A stretch of 20,531 nucleotides of DNA from JAXLWB01 sp046328715 (GTDB taxonomy: Bacteria; Chloroflexota; Anaerolineae; Caldilineales; Caldilineaceae), in NCBI GenBank assembly GCA_046328715.1, contig JAXLWB010000079.1, forward strand, positions 1 to 20,531. Direction: 5' to 3'. Shown in pieces: positions 1 to 6,385 of this stretch; within the stretch, counting starts at the first letter, position 1; the number at the start of each line of letters is the position of its first letter. The notes under the pieces are model-generated. The model was not told the origin of the DNA. It searched no databases and was given only the letters and a program-made list of their open reading frames with translations. The translations under genes were made by a program, and so were the position numbers.

Positions 1-583
1 TTACCTCTGCGGCAACTTGATAGTAGCTTTGTCCGGCACAGGCTTTGCAGTAAATTTTCTGCTCCTGTGTGACCCAACGCTCATTGATAATCTCTTCCCC
101 ACATTGCACACAGTTGACCCGCTGACCTGGCTTACTGATCAGCTTTTTGGCCGACTCCAGCAAGGTCACCGTTTGCACCTGAAAGAGCAATTCATCCGGC
201 ATTGCCTGATAGCCAAACAGTTGCGTTTCCCAACGATTGCGAGCTTGCGCGGCGAATTGGGCTGCTAAGGTACGAATGTTTGGGCCTGGCGCAATCCGAA
301 TCGCCTGTTCAGTTTGAGTGTCGACAAAGGTCGCGGCGATCTTGCCGTAGTCGTTAACTCGTAGAGTGCGCCGTCCTACCCAACAATTAGTGGCGACCGA
401 GACCCCATCGGCAAAACAGCCATCGGTTTCCACGAGGGTGAGCAAGCGCTTATTTGGCTGGGGTAGATCCAGGCTCAAAAGTTGGCCGGCCAGCATCCCC
501 ATCCGCGCACCCAACACCTGACGAGGACAGAGATGGCGATGGAGTGCCGAAGAGGTCTTAAGAAATTCAGTTAGTGTCGTCAT
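1..583 (-). CDS. FmdE-like protein, partial (C-terminus beyond left edge)
   Basis: The first 194 residues are visible and no stop is reached before the edge. The N-terminus contains HRHLCPRQVLGAR (residues 15-27), matching the His/Cys-Pro...Gly-x-Arg signature of the FmdE family (named for subunit E of molybdenum formylmethanofuran dehydrogenase). The residue after CP is Arg instead of the usual Gly. VETDGCFADGVSVATNC (about 51-67) is the second conserved block. A C-terminal zinc ribbon has Cys158-x2-Cys161 and Cys179-x2-Cys182. The ATG directly follows an in-frame TGA, so the start is secure, although no good ribosome binding site is visible. It lies downstream of the trmO-like and mop genes on the same strand, which suggests a role in molybdenum enzymes or cofactor handling. 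The bacterial function is unproven and the enzyme partner is not in the window. Confidence 0.85.
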   Translation of the reverse strand, partial: MTTLTEFLKTSSALHRHLCPRQVLGARMGMLAGQLLSLDLPQPNKRLLTLVETDGCFADGVSVATNCWVGRRTLRVNDYGKIAATFVDTQTEQAIRIAPGPNIRTLAAQFAAQARNRWETQLFGYQAMPDELLFQVQTVTLLESAKKLISKPGQRVNCVQCGEEIINERWVTQEQKIYCKACAGQSYYQVAAEV

Positions 584-620
584 GATTCAAGCCAGGAGCA
601 GTGCTGGTCAGTTTTTTCCA

Positions 621-1115
621 TCAGCGGAAGCGTCCATCGGCGCGTACTTTGTGTAAATGGTGGAGCCGAGTTGCAAACCAACCGATCTGCTCAGTTTCAC
701 GACTATCAAAGCGCGGAATGTAGGGCTTGATGTCCAACACCGGCGTGCCGTCGAGTAGATCCAAGCCGGCGACATGCAGTAAGCAGCCCTCCACCCGCAA
801 TAGCTGCACAATGGATAAACCAATCGGGTTGGGTCGTTTGGGCGAACGGGTCGCAAAAACGCCGTGCGGTTGTTCATCCAAGCATGGCGTCACGACCAGG
901 GCACGACGGCTGGCCCGATGCAGATGGCACAACAAAAAGAGATGTGAAAAGCCTGCGATGTCCTGCAGACCCTCAGCATACGCTGGGTCGACCTCGACCG
1001 AGCCGACAACATCCTCAGCCACAATCGATTGGATCGGCATCCCTTCCTCTTCTTGAAAGGGTGAATGGACAATGCCAATGGGCGTGTATTGGATTGGGTC
1101 TAGCGGGCTAATCAT
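621..1115 (-). CDS. TrmO/TsaA-family tRNA methyltransferase-like protein
   Basis: This 164-residue protein has the whole core of the TsaA/YaeB (TrmO) family. PIGIVHSPFQ is near the N-terminus, the family block GVFATRSPKRPNPIGLS lies in the middle, and DLLDGTPVLDIKPYIP follows. Characterised TrmO uses S-adenosylmethionine to N6-methylate the t6A37 of tRNA-Thr(GGU). Small homologues like this one, without the C-terminal extension of the E. coli enzyme, also occur beside molybdenum genes, where their substrate is unknown. The first 8 bases overlap the end of the mop gene upstream, so the two are translationally coupled. The fmdE-like gene starts 37 bases beyond its stop. The family assignment is firm; whether it acts on tRNA here is not. 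Confidence 0.85.
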   Translation of the reverse strand: MISPLDPIQYTPIGIVHSPFQEEEGMPIQSIVAEDVVGSVEVDPAYAEGLQDIAGFSHLFLLCHLHRASRRALVVTPCLDEQPHGVFATRSPKRPNPIGLSIVQLLRVEGCLLHVAGLDLLDGTPVLDIKPYIPRFDSRETEQIGWFATRLHHLHKVRADGRFR

Positions 1116-1320
1116 CGGTCGCCACCAGAATCTCAGTTGACTTGATAATCGCCTTTACTGCTTTTCCCGGTTTTAGATCCAAGTTGTGTACCGAATCCAC
1201 TGTAATCACAGAAACCACTTCCTCACCACTACTCAAGCGAATCACGACCTCAGCAGTGACGATACCCTCTTTGACACTCTTCACAACTCCGGCCAATTGA
1301 TTGCGTGCGCTGATTTTCAT
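1108..1320 (-). CDS. mop: Molbindin-type molybdate-binding protein (single Mop domain)
   Basis: The 70 residues form one complete Mop (TOBE-like) domain, starting with MKISARNQLAGVVKSVKEG and ending with the family's typical IKSTEILVATDD. Single-Mop proteins assemble into hexamers that store or buffer molybdate or tungstate oxyanions in the cytoplasm. The ATG is preceded by AAAGGAAAAAG, a good ribosome binding site. It is the first gene of a minus-strand operon with the trmO-like and fmdE-like genes, overlapping the former by 8 bases. The nearby modAB genes fit a molybdenum role. The ligand (molybdate or tungstate) cannot be told from sequence. Confidence 0.92.
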   Translation of the reverse strand: MKISARNQLAGVVKSVKEGIVTAEVVIRLSSGEEVVSVITVDSVHNLDLKPGKAVKAIIKSTEILVATDD

Positions 1321-1383
1321 TGTTGACTTTTTCCTTTTAGAATGAGTACGACTTGATTACAGTTGGCCTCACACTGAAGCCGT

Positions 1384-1412
1384 ACTATACAACCATTGTG
1401 GGTTATGGTTAA
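1384..1412 (-). promoter_or_regulatory. Possible sigma-70 promoter of the mop operon
   Basis: Read on the minus strand there is TTAACC (-35, 1407-1412), a 17-base spacer and TATAGT (-10, 1384-1389), about 64 bases before the mop ATG. The -35 match is only moderate, so this is a prediction. Confidence 0.4.
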
Positions 1413-1429
1413 TTATTTTCCAACTACTC

Positions 1430-1446
1430 AATCATTGAATATGATT
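1430..1446. promoter_or_regulatory. 17-bp palindrome AATCAT-N5-ATGATT in a divergent promoter region
   Basis: AATCAT TGAAT ATGATT is a perfect 6+6 palindrome in the 173-bp AT-rich gap between the divergent mop operon and the dehydrogenase gene. Its position fits an operator for one or both genes, but the regulator is unknown. Confidence 0.35.
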
Positions 1447-1493
1447 ATAACTGTCCAGTCAGGGAATGGCTAAATGAAAAGGAAAGGCGAGCC

Positions 1494-2474
1494 ATGAATT
1501 TGCCACCAGCGAGTTATATCCGTGTTCCCCACCTTGTCCTGCAAAACTTTATTGCTCAGATCGGGCAGAGTGTAGGATTGCCTGCCGATAAAGCTGGATT
1601 GCTGGCCGAAATGTTGACTGCTAACGATCTACGCGGTGTCTTCAGCCACGGCACAACACAAATGGCGACCTACGCGCGCCTGTTGCGCGATGGCATCCTC
1701 AATCACCAGCCAGACGTGCATGTAGTCAAAGAGACGCCAGTCAGCGTTTTGGTGGATGGCGATGGTGGCTTGGGCTATTTTCCTTCCTACCAAGCCACGC
1801 AGATTTTGATTGAAAAGGCCAAAAATCAAGGCATGGCTGTAGCGCTGACGCGCAATCATGGCCACTTTGGTGCCGCCGGCCTCTACTCACGCATGACCCT
1901 ACCCCACGACCTACTCTGCTTTGTCACCTCTGGCCATCAGCTTGATCTCCAGCCGGGAGGGCATTTATTGAGCGCAGCTGGCGGCTCGCCGATGTCCTTT
2001 AGCTCGCCAGCGGGCGAAGAGGAGTCACTGCTCTTAGATTTTGGCGCGATTCATGATCTCTATGCCAGTTCGCCCCATCGTGACGAGATTATTCGTTTGG
2101 CTCCCGGCACAGTCTTCCGTTCATTGGGCATGGGTGCGATCTGCCAATCGTGGGGTGGCTTTCTGGCCGGTGTGCCACTTGACCCGGCACGTGCCAAACG
2201 CACCTGGTCGGGTGCCAATCAAGGCTCCCTGGTGATGGCCTTCCGCATTGATCTCTTTATGGAGCCGCAACAGTTCAAACAGGAAATGGATGAATATGTG
2301 CGCGCTGTCAAAAAGCTGCAACCTTTGCCAGGCTTTGACGAAAGTTTCTTACCTGGCGGCGTGGAAGCCATGCGCACTCGACTTTACCGCGAAGAGGGAA
2401 TTCCAGTTGGTCCACAACACCAAAAGCGGCTGGAAGAAATGGCACAGGAGTTAGGGTTGCAAGTGCCGTGGTAG
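1494..2474 (+). CDS. Type-2 malate/L-lactate dehydrogenase family oxidoreductase
   Basis: The 326 residues match the Ldh_2 family of NAD(P)-dependent 2-hydroxyacid or imine-type dehydrogenases (malate, L-lactate, ureidoglycolate, 2,3-diketogulonate), which is unrelated to the classical Rossmann-fold LDH/MDH. Visible family blocks are DLRGVFSHGTTQM (about 45-57, with the conserved Ser-His-Gly), VDGDGGLGYF (88-97) and TRNHGHFGAAGLY (119-131), the equivalent of the usual SNHFGAAG active-site block. The glycine-rich AAGGSPMSFSSPAG corresponds to the cofactor region, though it diverges from the usual GTNP. The protein is near the short end of the family, cytoplasmic, with no signal peptide. An AGGAAAGG-like ribosome binding site precedes the ATG. 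It is divergent from the mop operon and appears monocistronic. The substrate cannot be predicted. Confidence 0.82.
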   Translation: MNLPPASYIRVPHLVLQNFIAQIGQSVGLPADKAGLLAEMLTANDLRGVFSHGTTQMATYARLLRDGILNHQPDVHVVKETPVSVLVDGDGGLGYFPSYQATQILIEKAKNQGMAVALTRNHGHFGAAGLYSRMTLPHDLLCFVTSGHQLDLQPGGHLLSAAGGSPMSFSSPAGEEESLLLDFGAIHDLYASSPHRDEIIRLAPGTVFRSLGMGAICQSWGGFLAGVPLDPARAKRTWSGANQGSLVMAFRIDLFMEPQQFKQEMDEYVRAVKKLQPLPGFDESFLPGGVEAMRTRLYREEGIPVGPQHQKRLEEMAQELGLQVPW

Positions 2475-2534
2475 TTGGCAGAAAATCTCCTTGGCGGTTA
2501 CAACATAGGTGCCACGATCCATTTCCAACACAAT

Positions 2535-2563
2535 TTGACAAGCTGCAGGTAGGTGAGTAAAAT
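2535..2563 (+). promoter_or_regulatory. Near-consensus sigma-70 promoter of the PadR-family gene
   Basis: TTGACA (2535-2540), a 17-base spacer and TAAAAT (2558-2563) lie about 48 bases before the TTG start of the regulator gene. This is the best promoter match seen in the window. The -10 is the centre of the palindrome described next. Confidence 0.72.
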
Positions 2564-2573
2564 TCTCGCCTAC
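2549..2573. promoter_or_regulatory. Putative operator palindrome over the padR -10 box
   Basis: GTAGGTGAG (2549-2557), TAAAATT, then CTCGCCTAC (2565-2573) form an inverted repeat with 8 of 9 matches. It is centred on the -10 element of the preceding promoter. The position suits a dimeric repressor, most simply the PadR-family protein acting on its own promoter. The link is inferred. Confidence 0.5.
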
Positions 2574-2610
2574 TTACGTCTTATATATTCAAATTTTGAG
2601 TAATTAAACC

Positions 2611-3180
2611 TTGAGAACCACAACTACTTCTTCTCTCACAATTGAACATGCCTTGCTCGGTTTCATCTATGAACGCCCGATGCATGGCTATGAACTCTAT
2701 CAACAACTATCAACGCCGTCGGGGCTGTGGCAGGTATGGCGCATGAAACAGAGCTTGCTCTATGCCTTGCTGACCAAACTTGAGGATGAAGGCTATCTCA
2801 GCACCACACTCCAGCCGCAGGATACCCGTCCGCCCCGCAAGATTTATTCGCTCAGTGAAAGTGGACGGGCGGCGTTTCTCTATTGGCTCAATAGCCCGGT
2901 GGCTCATGGACGACAGATGCGGCTGGAGTTCCTGGCCAAACTCTATTTTGCCCATCGCCAATCGCCCGAAGTGGCCTTCAACCTGCTTGAGCGCCAGTTG
3001 GATACCTGCCACTCCTGGTTGGCGAGCATGCGTGAACATCGACGTGTCCAACAAGATTCGTCCCGCGAAGGCTATTTCGGTTTTGCCGTAGATCAATTTC
3101 GCCTCAGCCAGATTGAGTCCTTTGTCGCCTGGCTCACAACCTGTCGTCAGGCATTATTGACGGCGGTTGAAAGTGAGTAA
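2611..3180 (+). CDS. PadR-family transcriptional regulator
   Basis: This is a 189-residue protein of the PadR type. An N-terminal winged helix (about residues 9-85) has the signature ALLGFIYERPMHGYELYQQL and continues through the recognition helix region SLLYALLTKLEDEGYL and the wing. A C-terminal alpha-helical part (about 92-185) resembles the Vir_act_alpha_C dimerisation domain. The start is TTG at 2611; no in-frame ATG precedes the conserved domain. PadR proteins are usually ligand-sensing repressors. It lies 141 bases upstream of modA on the same strand, so it may control molybdate uptake, its own gene, or both. The signal it senses is unknown. Confidence 0.88.
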   Translation: MRTTTTSSLTIEHALLGFIYERPMHGYELYQQLSTPSGLWQVWRMKQSLLYALLTKLEDEGYLSTTLQPQDTRPPRKIYSLSESGRAAFLYWLNSPVAHGRQMRLEFLAKLYFAHRQSPEVAFNLLERQLDTCHSWLASMREHRRVQQDSSREGYFGFAVDQFRLSQIESFVAWLTTCRQALLTAVESE

Positions 3181-3220
3181 ATCAGGACTTACGCAAGACG
3201 CTGTAGCTAACTGTAACACC

Positions 3221-3271
3221 AGATAGTTTCTTGTGTGTCGTGTAACCAGAAAAGCGAACAAGAAACTATCT
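3221..3271. promoter_or_regulatory. Perfect 14-bp inverted repeat upstream of modA
   Basis: AGATAGTTTCTTGT (3221-3234) is repeated in inverse at 3258-3271, with a 23-base spacer. It lies between the regulator gene and modA, ending 51 bases before the modA ATG. No T-run follows, so it is not an evident terminator. It may be an operator, a leader-RNA hairpin or the end of a small mobile repeat. Confidence 0.55.
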
Positions 3272-3321
3272 TGTTCTACAAACACTTCAAATCTGTATCG
3301 TTACCGAAGAAAAGGGGTTCT

Positions 3322-4527
3322 ATGGTCCGAAAACTACGTAATCTATGGTTCCTGCTTGCGCTCAGTTTGGTTGTCATGGGCTGTGCACCGATTGCTCCTG
3401 CGCCAAGTGCAAGTGCACCGGCTGCATCCTCGACCACGTTGACTGTCTTTGCCGCCGCATCCTTGACCGATGCTTTTACCGAGATCGGCAACAACTTCAG
3501 CGCTGCCAATCCCGGGATTGAATTTACCTTCAACTACGCTGGTTCACAGCAATTGGCCCAGCAATTGAGTCAGGGAGCGGATGCTGACGTCTTTGCCTCG
3601 GCCAATGGCAAACAGATGCAGGTGGCGATTGACGCGGGACGCATCGTCAGTGGCACGCAACATACCTTCACCCGCAACCGCCTGGTCGCTATTGTACCCA
3701 AGGACAACCCAGCCCAGATTGCAGCCTTGCAAGACCTGGCCAAACCAGGCGTCAAGCTGGTGTTGGCGGCCAAGGAAGTGCCAGTGGGTCAATATGCCTT
3801 GGATTTTCTGGATAAGGCGGAAAAGGATGGTAGTTTGGGTGCTGGCTATAAGGATGCTGTAATCGCCAACACGGTGTCGTACGAAGAAAATGTCAAAGCC
3901 GTTCTGACCAAAGTGGTATTGGGTGAGGCGGATGCTGGGATTGTCTACAGCTCCGATGTGACCGTGGATGCGAGCGAGAAGGTCACCCGCATTGACATTC
4001 CCGATGCACTTAACACGCTCGCCTCCTATCCGATTGCCGTGGTAAGCAACAGCGCCCACCCAGATGAAGCACAGAAATTTGTCGATTATGTCTTTTCGCC
4101 CGATGGACAAACGGTGCTCGTCAAGTATGGCTTTATTTCCACCACAGGTTCCGCTAGCGGCGCAGCACCTGCAGCAGTACCGGTTGAGATCAGCGGCTTG
4201 GTCGACAAGCCCTTGACACTCAGCGGCGACGATCTCAAGGCGATGGAGCAGATCGAAATCAAGGCCACCGACCGTGACGGCAAGGAGCAGAGCTACACAG
4301 GCGTCTCGCTCAATGCAGTTTTGGCTCAGGCGGGTCTCAAGGCCGAAGCGAAAAGTGCAGTCTTTACCGGTGGGGATGGCTACGCTCAGGAGCTGACCCT
4401 GGCAGAGATCAGCGCCGATGCCAATGCTGTGTTAGTTGTGGATGAGGGTGGAGGAATTCGTAACATTCTGCCCAGCACCAAGCCCAAATTCTGGGTCAAG
4501 GGTTTGGTCAAAATTGAGGTGAAGTAA
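3322..4527 (+). CDS. modA: Molybdate ABC transporter binding lipoprotein ModA with extra C-terminal domain
   Basis: The protein has 401 residues from the ATG at 3322, which is preceded by AAAAGGGG. A GTG frame 87 bases upstream lacks a ribosome binding site and would bury the signal peptide. A lipoprotein signal ends at the lipobox VVMGC, with lipid-anchored Cys21. The ModA fold follows (about 40-275): LTVFAAASLTDAF and NYAGSQQLAQQL carry the oxyanion-binding serines, and VSYEENVKAVLTKV and GEADAGIVYSSDV are typical late blocks. Usual ModA proteins end here. This one has about 114 more residues (288-401, VEISGLVDKPLTLSGDDLKA...KPKFWVKGLVKIEV), resembling the molybdopterin-binding domain of the sulfite-oxidase family. 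That domain has no cysteine, so the usual Mo-ligating residue is missing. modB begins 3 bases after the stop. Confidence 0.93.
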   Translation: MVRKLRNLWFLLALSLVVMGCAPIAPAPSASAPAASSTTLTVFAAASLTDAFTEIGNNFSAANPGIEFTFNYAGSQQLAQQLSQGADADVFASANGKQMQVAIDAGRIVSGTQHTFTRNRLVAIVPKDNPAQIAALQDLAKPGVKLVLAAKEVPVGQYALDFLDKAEKDGSLGAGYKDAVIANTVSYEENVKAVLTKVVLGEADAGIVYSSDVTVDASEKVTRIDIPDALNTLASYPIAVVSNSAHPDEAQKFVDYVFSPDGQTVLVKYGFISTTGSASGAAPAAVPVEISGLVDKPLTLSGDDLKAMEQIEIKATDRDGKEQSYTGVSLNAVLAQAGLKAEAKSAVFTGGDGYAQELTLAEISADANAVLVVDEGGGIRNILPSTKPKFWVKGLVKIEVK

Positions 4528-4530
4528 CCG

Positions 4531-5373
4531 ATGCGTTTGACGCTGCCTCAAAAATTGGCAGCGCTCCCGGCACGTCGGCGAGGTGGGAGCCGAAATTCAC
4601 TCTGGCTTCTCCTCCTGGCGTTGCCGATGCTGCTCTTCCTCGTTCTACCCCTCCTAGCGTTGATCATCCGCATTCGCCCCATCACGATTCTCCACAACCT
4701 GATCAACAACGAGGTGACACAAGCAATCACGCTTAGCCTGACTACGACGGCGCTGAGCACCTTACTAGCACTACTTTTTGGTACACCGCTGGCTTATCTG
4801 CTTGCACGTCGCAACTTTCGTGGGCAAGCGCTGGTGGATACGTTGATTGACCTGCCAATGGTATTGCCGCCCTCCGTAGCGGGCATTGCGCTGCTGCTCG
4901 CCTTTGGTCGGCGTGGGTTATTCGGTACGCTCCTGGCCGATTGGGGAGTCAGTCTTGCCTTCACACAAGCAGCGGTGGTGTTAGCGCAAGTGTTTGTGGC
5001 CGCACCCTTCTATGTAAAGGCCTCGATTGCCGGTTTTGCGGGGGTAGATCGCGATCTGGAACAAGCCGCTGCCATCGATGGCGCCAACAGTTGGCGGATC
5101 TTTCGTTCGATCACCGTACCGTTGGCCTGGCCCGTGCTCTTCGGGGGAGCGGTGATGACCTGGGCGCGTGCCCTCGGCGAATTTGGAGCAACGATTATCT
5201 TTGCTGGTAACTTCCCTGGCCGCACACAAACCATGCCGCTGGCGATCTATATTGGATTTGAACTAGAATTGAATGTGGCTTTGACGCTGTCGATAATCTT
5301 GTTAACCACCTCATTCACAGTATTGTTTGTGGTCAAAGAAATGTTGAAGCAGTCGCTCAACACTGTGCCGTGA
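4531..5373 (+). CDS. modB: Molybdate ABC transporter permease ModB
   Basis: This 280-residue inner-membrane permease of the BPD_transp_1 type has about six membrane helices, the first at about residues 24-46. The LSLTTTALSTLLALLFGTPLAYLLA block is typical of ModB/CysT permeases. The cytoplasmic EAA loop (about 177-196, LEQAAAIDGANSWRIF) contacts the ATPase. The C-terminal FGATIIFAGNFPGRTQTMPLAIY is the ModB-type ending. A 20-residue basic N-terminal extension precedes the first helix. It is co-transcribed with modA. The next gene is convergent only 4 bases away, so the ModC ATPase is not in this operon and must be encoded elsewhere or shared. Confidence 0.93.
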   Translation: MRLTLPQKLAALPARRRGGSRNSLWLLLLALPMLLFLVLPLLALIIRIRPITILHNLINNEVTQAITLSLTTTALSTLLALLFGTPLAYLLARRNFRGQALVDTLIDLPMVLPPSVAGIALLLAFGRRGLFGTLLADWGVSLAFTQAAVVLAQVFVAAPFYVKASIAGFAGVDRDLEQAAAIDGANSWRIFRSITVPLAWPVLFGGAVMTWARALGEFGATIIFAGNFPGRTQTMPLAIYIGFELELNVALTLSIILLTTSFTVLFVVKEMLKQSLNTVP

Positions 5374-5377
5374 AGTA

Positions 5378-5863
5378 TTAGTGATCCATATCCATCTCAC
5401 CTGGCTCAACCACCTTTGCCGCAGCTTGGATCTCTCCCGCTTTGGCAAATTGCAGCGTGAGCGTGACTGTCGTATCAACCGCTAGGGGTGCAGCTTTATT
5501 GATACACATTAGGTGTAGGCCAGCTGGCTCCAATTTGAGGGTTTCGCCGACCGGAATCGCCATTTTGCCGCCTTCTACAGCGCTCATTGACATCACACCA
5601 TTCTCCATACTCATCTCGTGCAGTTCGACTGTGCCACAACCGTCTGCTTTGGCCCCAATCAGGGAGTCCTCCGCATCGGTGTTGTTGGTGATATTCAACC
5701 AAAACGAGCCAGTATCAGTCGGCAAGGTCATATTGGCACGAACATTGGTCACGATCATGCCCTTCTCAGTCGGAGCCGATTCCATCGAATGGTCTGCCGA
5801 ATTGCACGCTGAAAGCATGGCAATCGTGAGAAGTAAAGTGATCAGCAGTCTGTCTCGTTGCAT
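5378..5863 (-). CDS. PCu(A)C-family periplasmic copper chaperone (lipoprotein)
   Basis: The protein has 161 residues with a lipoprotein signal (lipobox MLSAC, Cys20) and a PCu(A)C cupredoxin-like domain. The Cu(I)-binding residues are visible as His82, Met93, His117 and Met119, in LHEMSMENGVMSM and GLHLM. The spacing from Met93 to His117 is two residues longer than the textbook pattern. The C-terminus EMDMDH adds possible metal ligands. Family members carry Cu(I) to the CuA site or, with Sco proteins, to cbb3 oxidase. This is the last gene of the minus-strand oxidase locus, and a sco gene is at its other end, which supports that role. It faces modB tail to tail across 4 bases, with no terminator visible between them. 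Confidence 0.9.
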   Translation of the reverse strand: MQRDRLLITLLLTIAMLSACNSADHSMESAPTEKGMIVTNVRANMTLPTDTGSFWLNITNNTDAEDSLIGAKADGCGTVELHEMSMENGVMSMSAVEGGKMAIPVGETLKLEPAGLHLMCINKAAPLAVDTTVTLTLQFAKAGEIQAAAKVVEPGEMDMDH

Positions 5864-5895
5864 AGTGTGTTCTTTCTAATTTTTTAGTAGCAGAG

Positions 5896-5949
5896 GATCG
5901 GTAGGCGGATGACACGGATCATGACGGATTTTTTATCCGCCTACCGATC
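5896..5949. repeat. Perfect 15-bp inverted repeat with 24-base loop
   Basis: GATCGGTAGGCGGAT (5896-5910) pairs perfectly with 5935-5949. The loop repeats CGGAT and ends in a run of six T. It lies between the four-helix membrane protein gene and the copper chaperone gene. No T-run follows the stem on either strand, so it looks like a dispersed palindromic repeat or RNA-processing hairpin rather than a terminator. Confidence 0.6.
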
Positions 5950-5980
5950 ACTTTCATCCTTCACATTAATGTCGATGCGT

Positions 5981-6382
5981 CTAGCCCATCACGCCGGTAC
6001 TGGCTGTGCGGAATGTCAGGCCAAACATAAATAAACAGGCCAGCGCCCAAATGCGTGCCTTGCGACGATAGTCTTTCTCTTTGCGTGTGTAAAAGTAGAT
6101 AACTGGCAGGGTAAAAACGGTCAACCCACCATAGAGGAGATGTTTGATCCAGGCAGGAGGACGCATGCCGATGCCCAGGAAGAAGTAAGCACCAATCAAA
6201 GCTTGCACCACAATCACAACTTCACTGGCAGCAATAATGCCTAAAAAGGTCAAACCTAACGGCCTGCGTTGCATGGAAACAAGGAACGCCCACAGTGCCA
6301 TGACAAGCATAAACCATCTTGCACCGAGGGCGATATACTGATGCCAGATGACAGGCCCTCCCCACAAACTCCATACCCCCAT
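5981..6382 (-). CDS. Four-helix membrane protein of unknown function
   Basis: The protein has 133 residues with about four hydrophobic helices: near residues 10-35, 42-68, 82-98 and 108-125. A charged segment with YTRKEKDYRRK lies between helices 3 and 4. It has no Cys and no recognised motif. A clear AAAGGAGC ribosome binding site sits before the ATG, and the gene starts 3 bases after the upstream FGE-like gene, so it belongs to the same transcript. I do not recognise the family. Position inside the oxidase locus suggests an oxidase-assembly or quinone/haem-related membrane role, which is inference only. Confidence 0.75.
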   Translation of the reverse strand: MGVWSLWGGPVIWHQYIALGARWFMLVMALWAFLVSMQRRPLGLTFLGIIAASEVVIVVQALIGAYFFLGIGMRPPAWIKHLLYGGLTVFTLPVIYFYTRKEKDYRRKARIWALACLFMFGLTFRTASTGVMG

Positions 6383-6385
6383 TTT

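Noticed and set aside
3544..4110. 188-residue open frame antisense to modA
   Set aside because: It lies wholly inside the clear ModA coding sequence and has no recognisable motif.
5896..5949. Rho-independent terminator
   Set aside because: The T-run is inside the loop rather than after the stem, on either strand.
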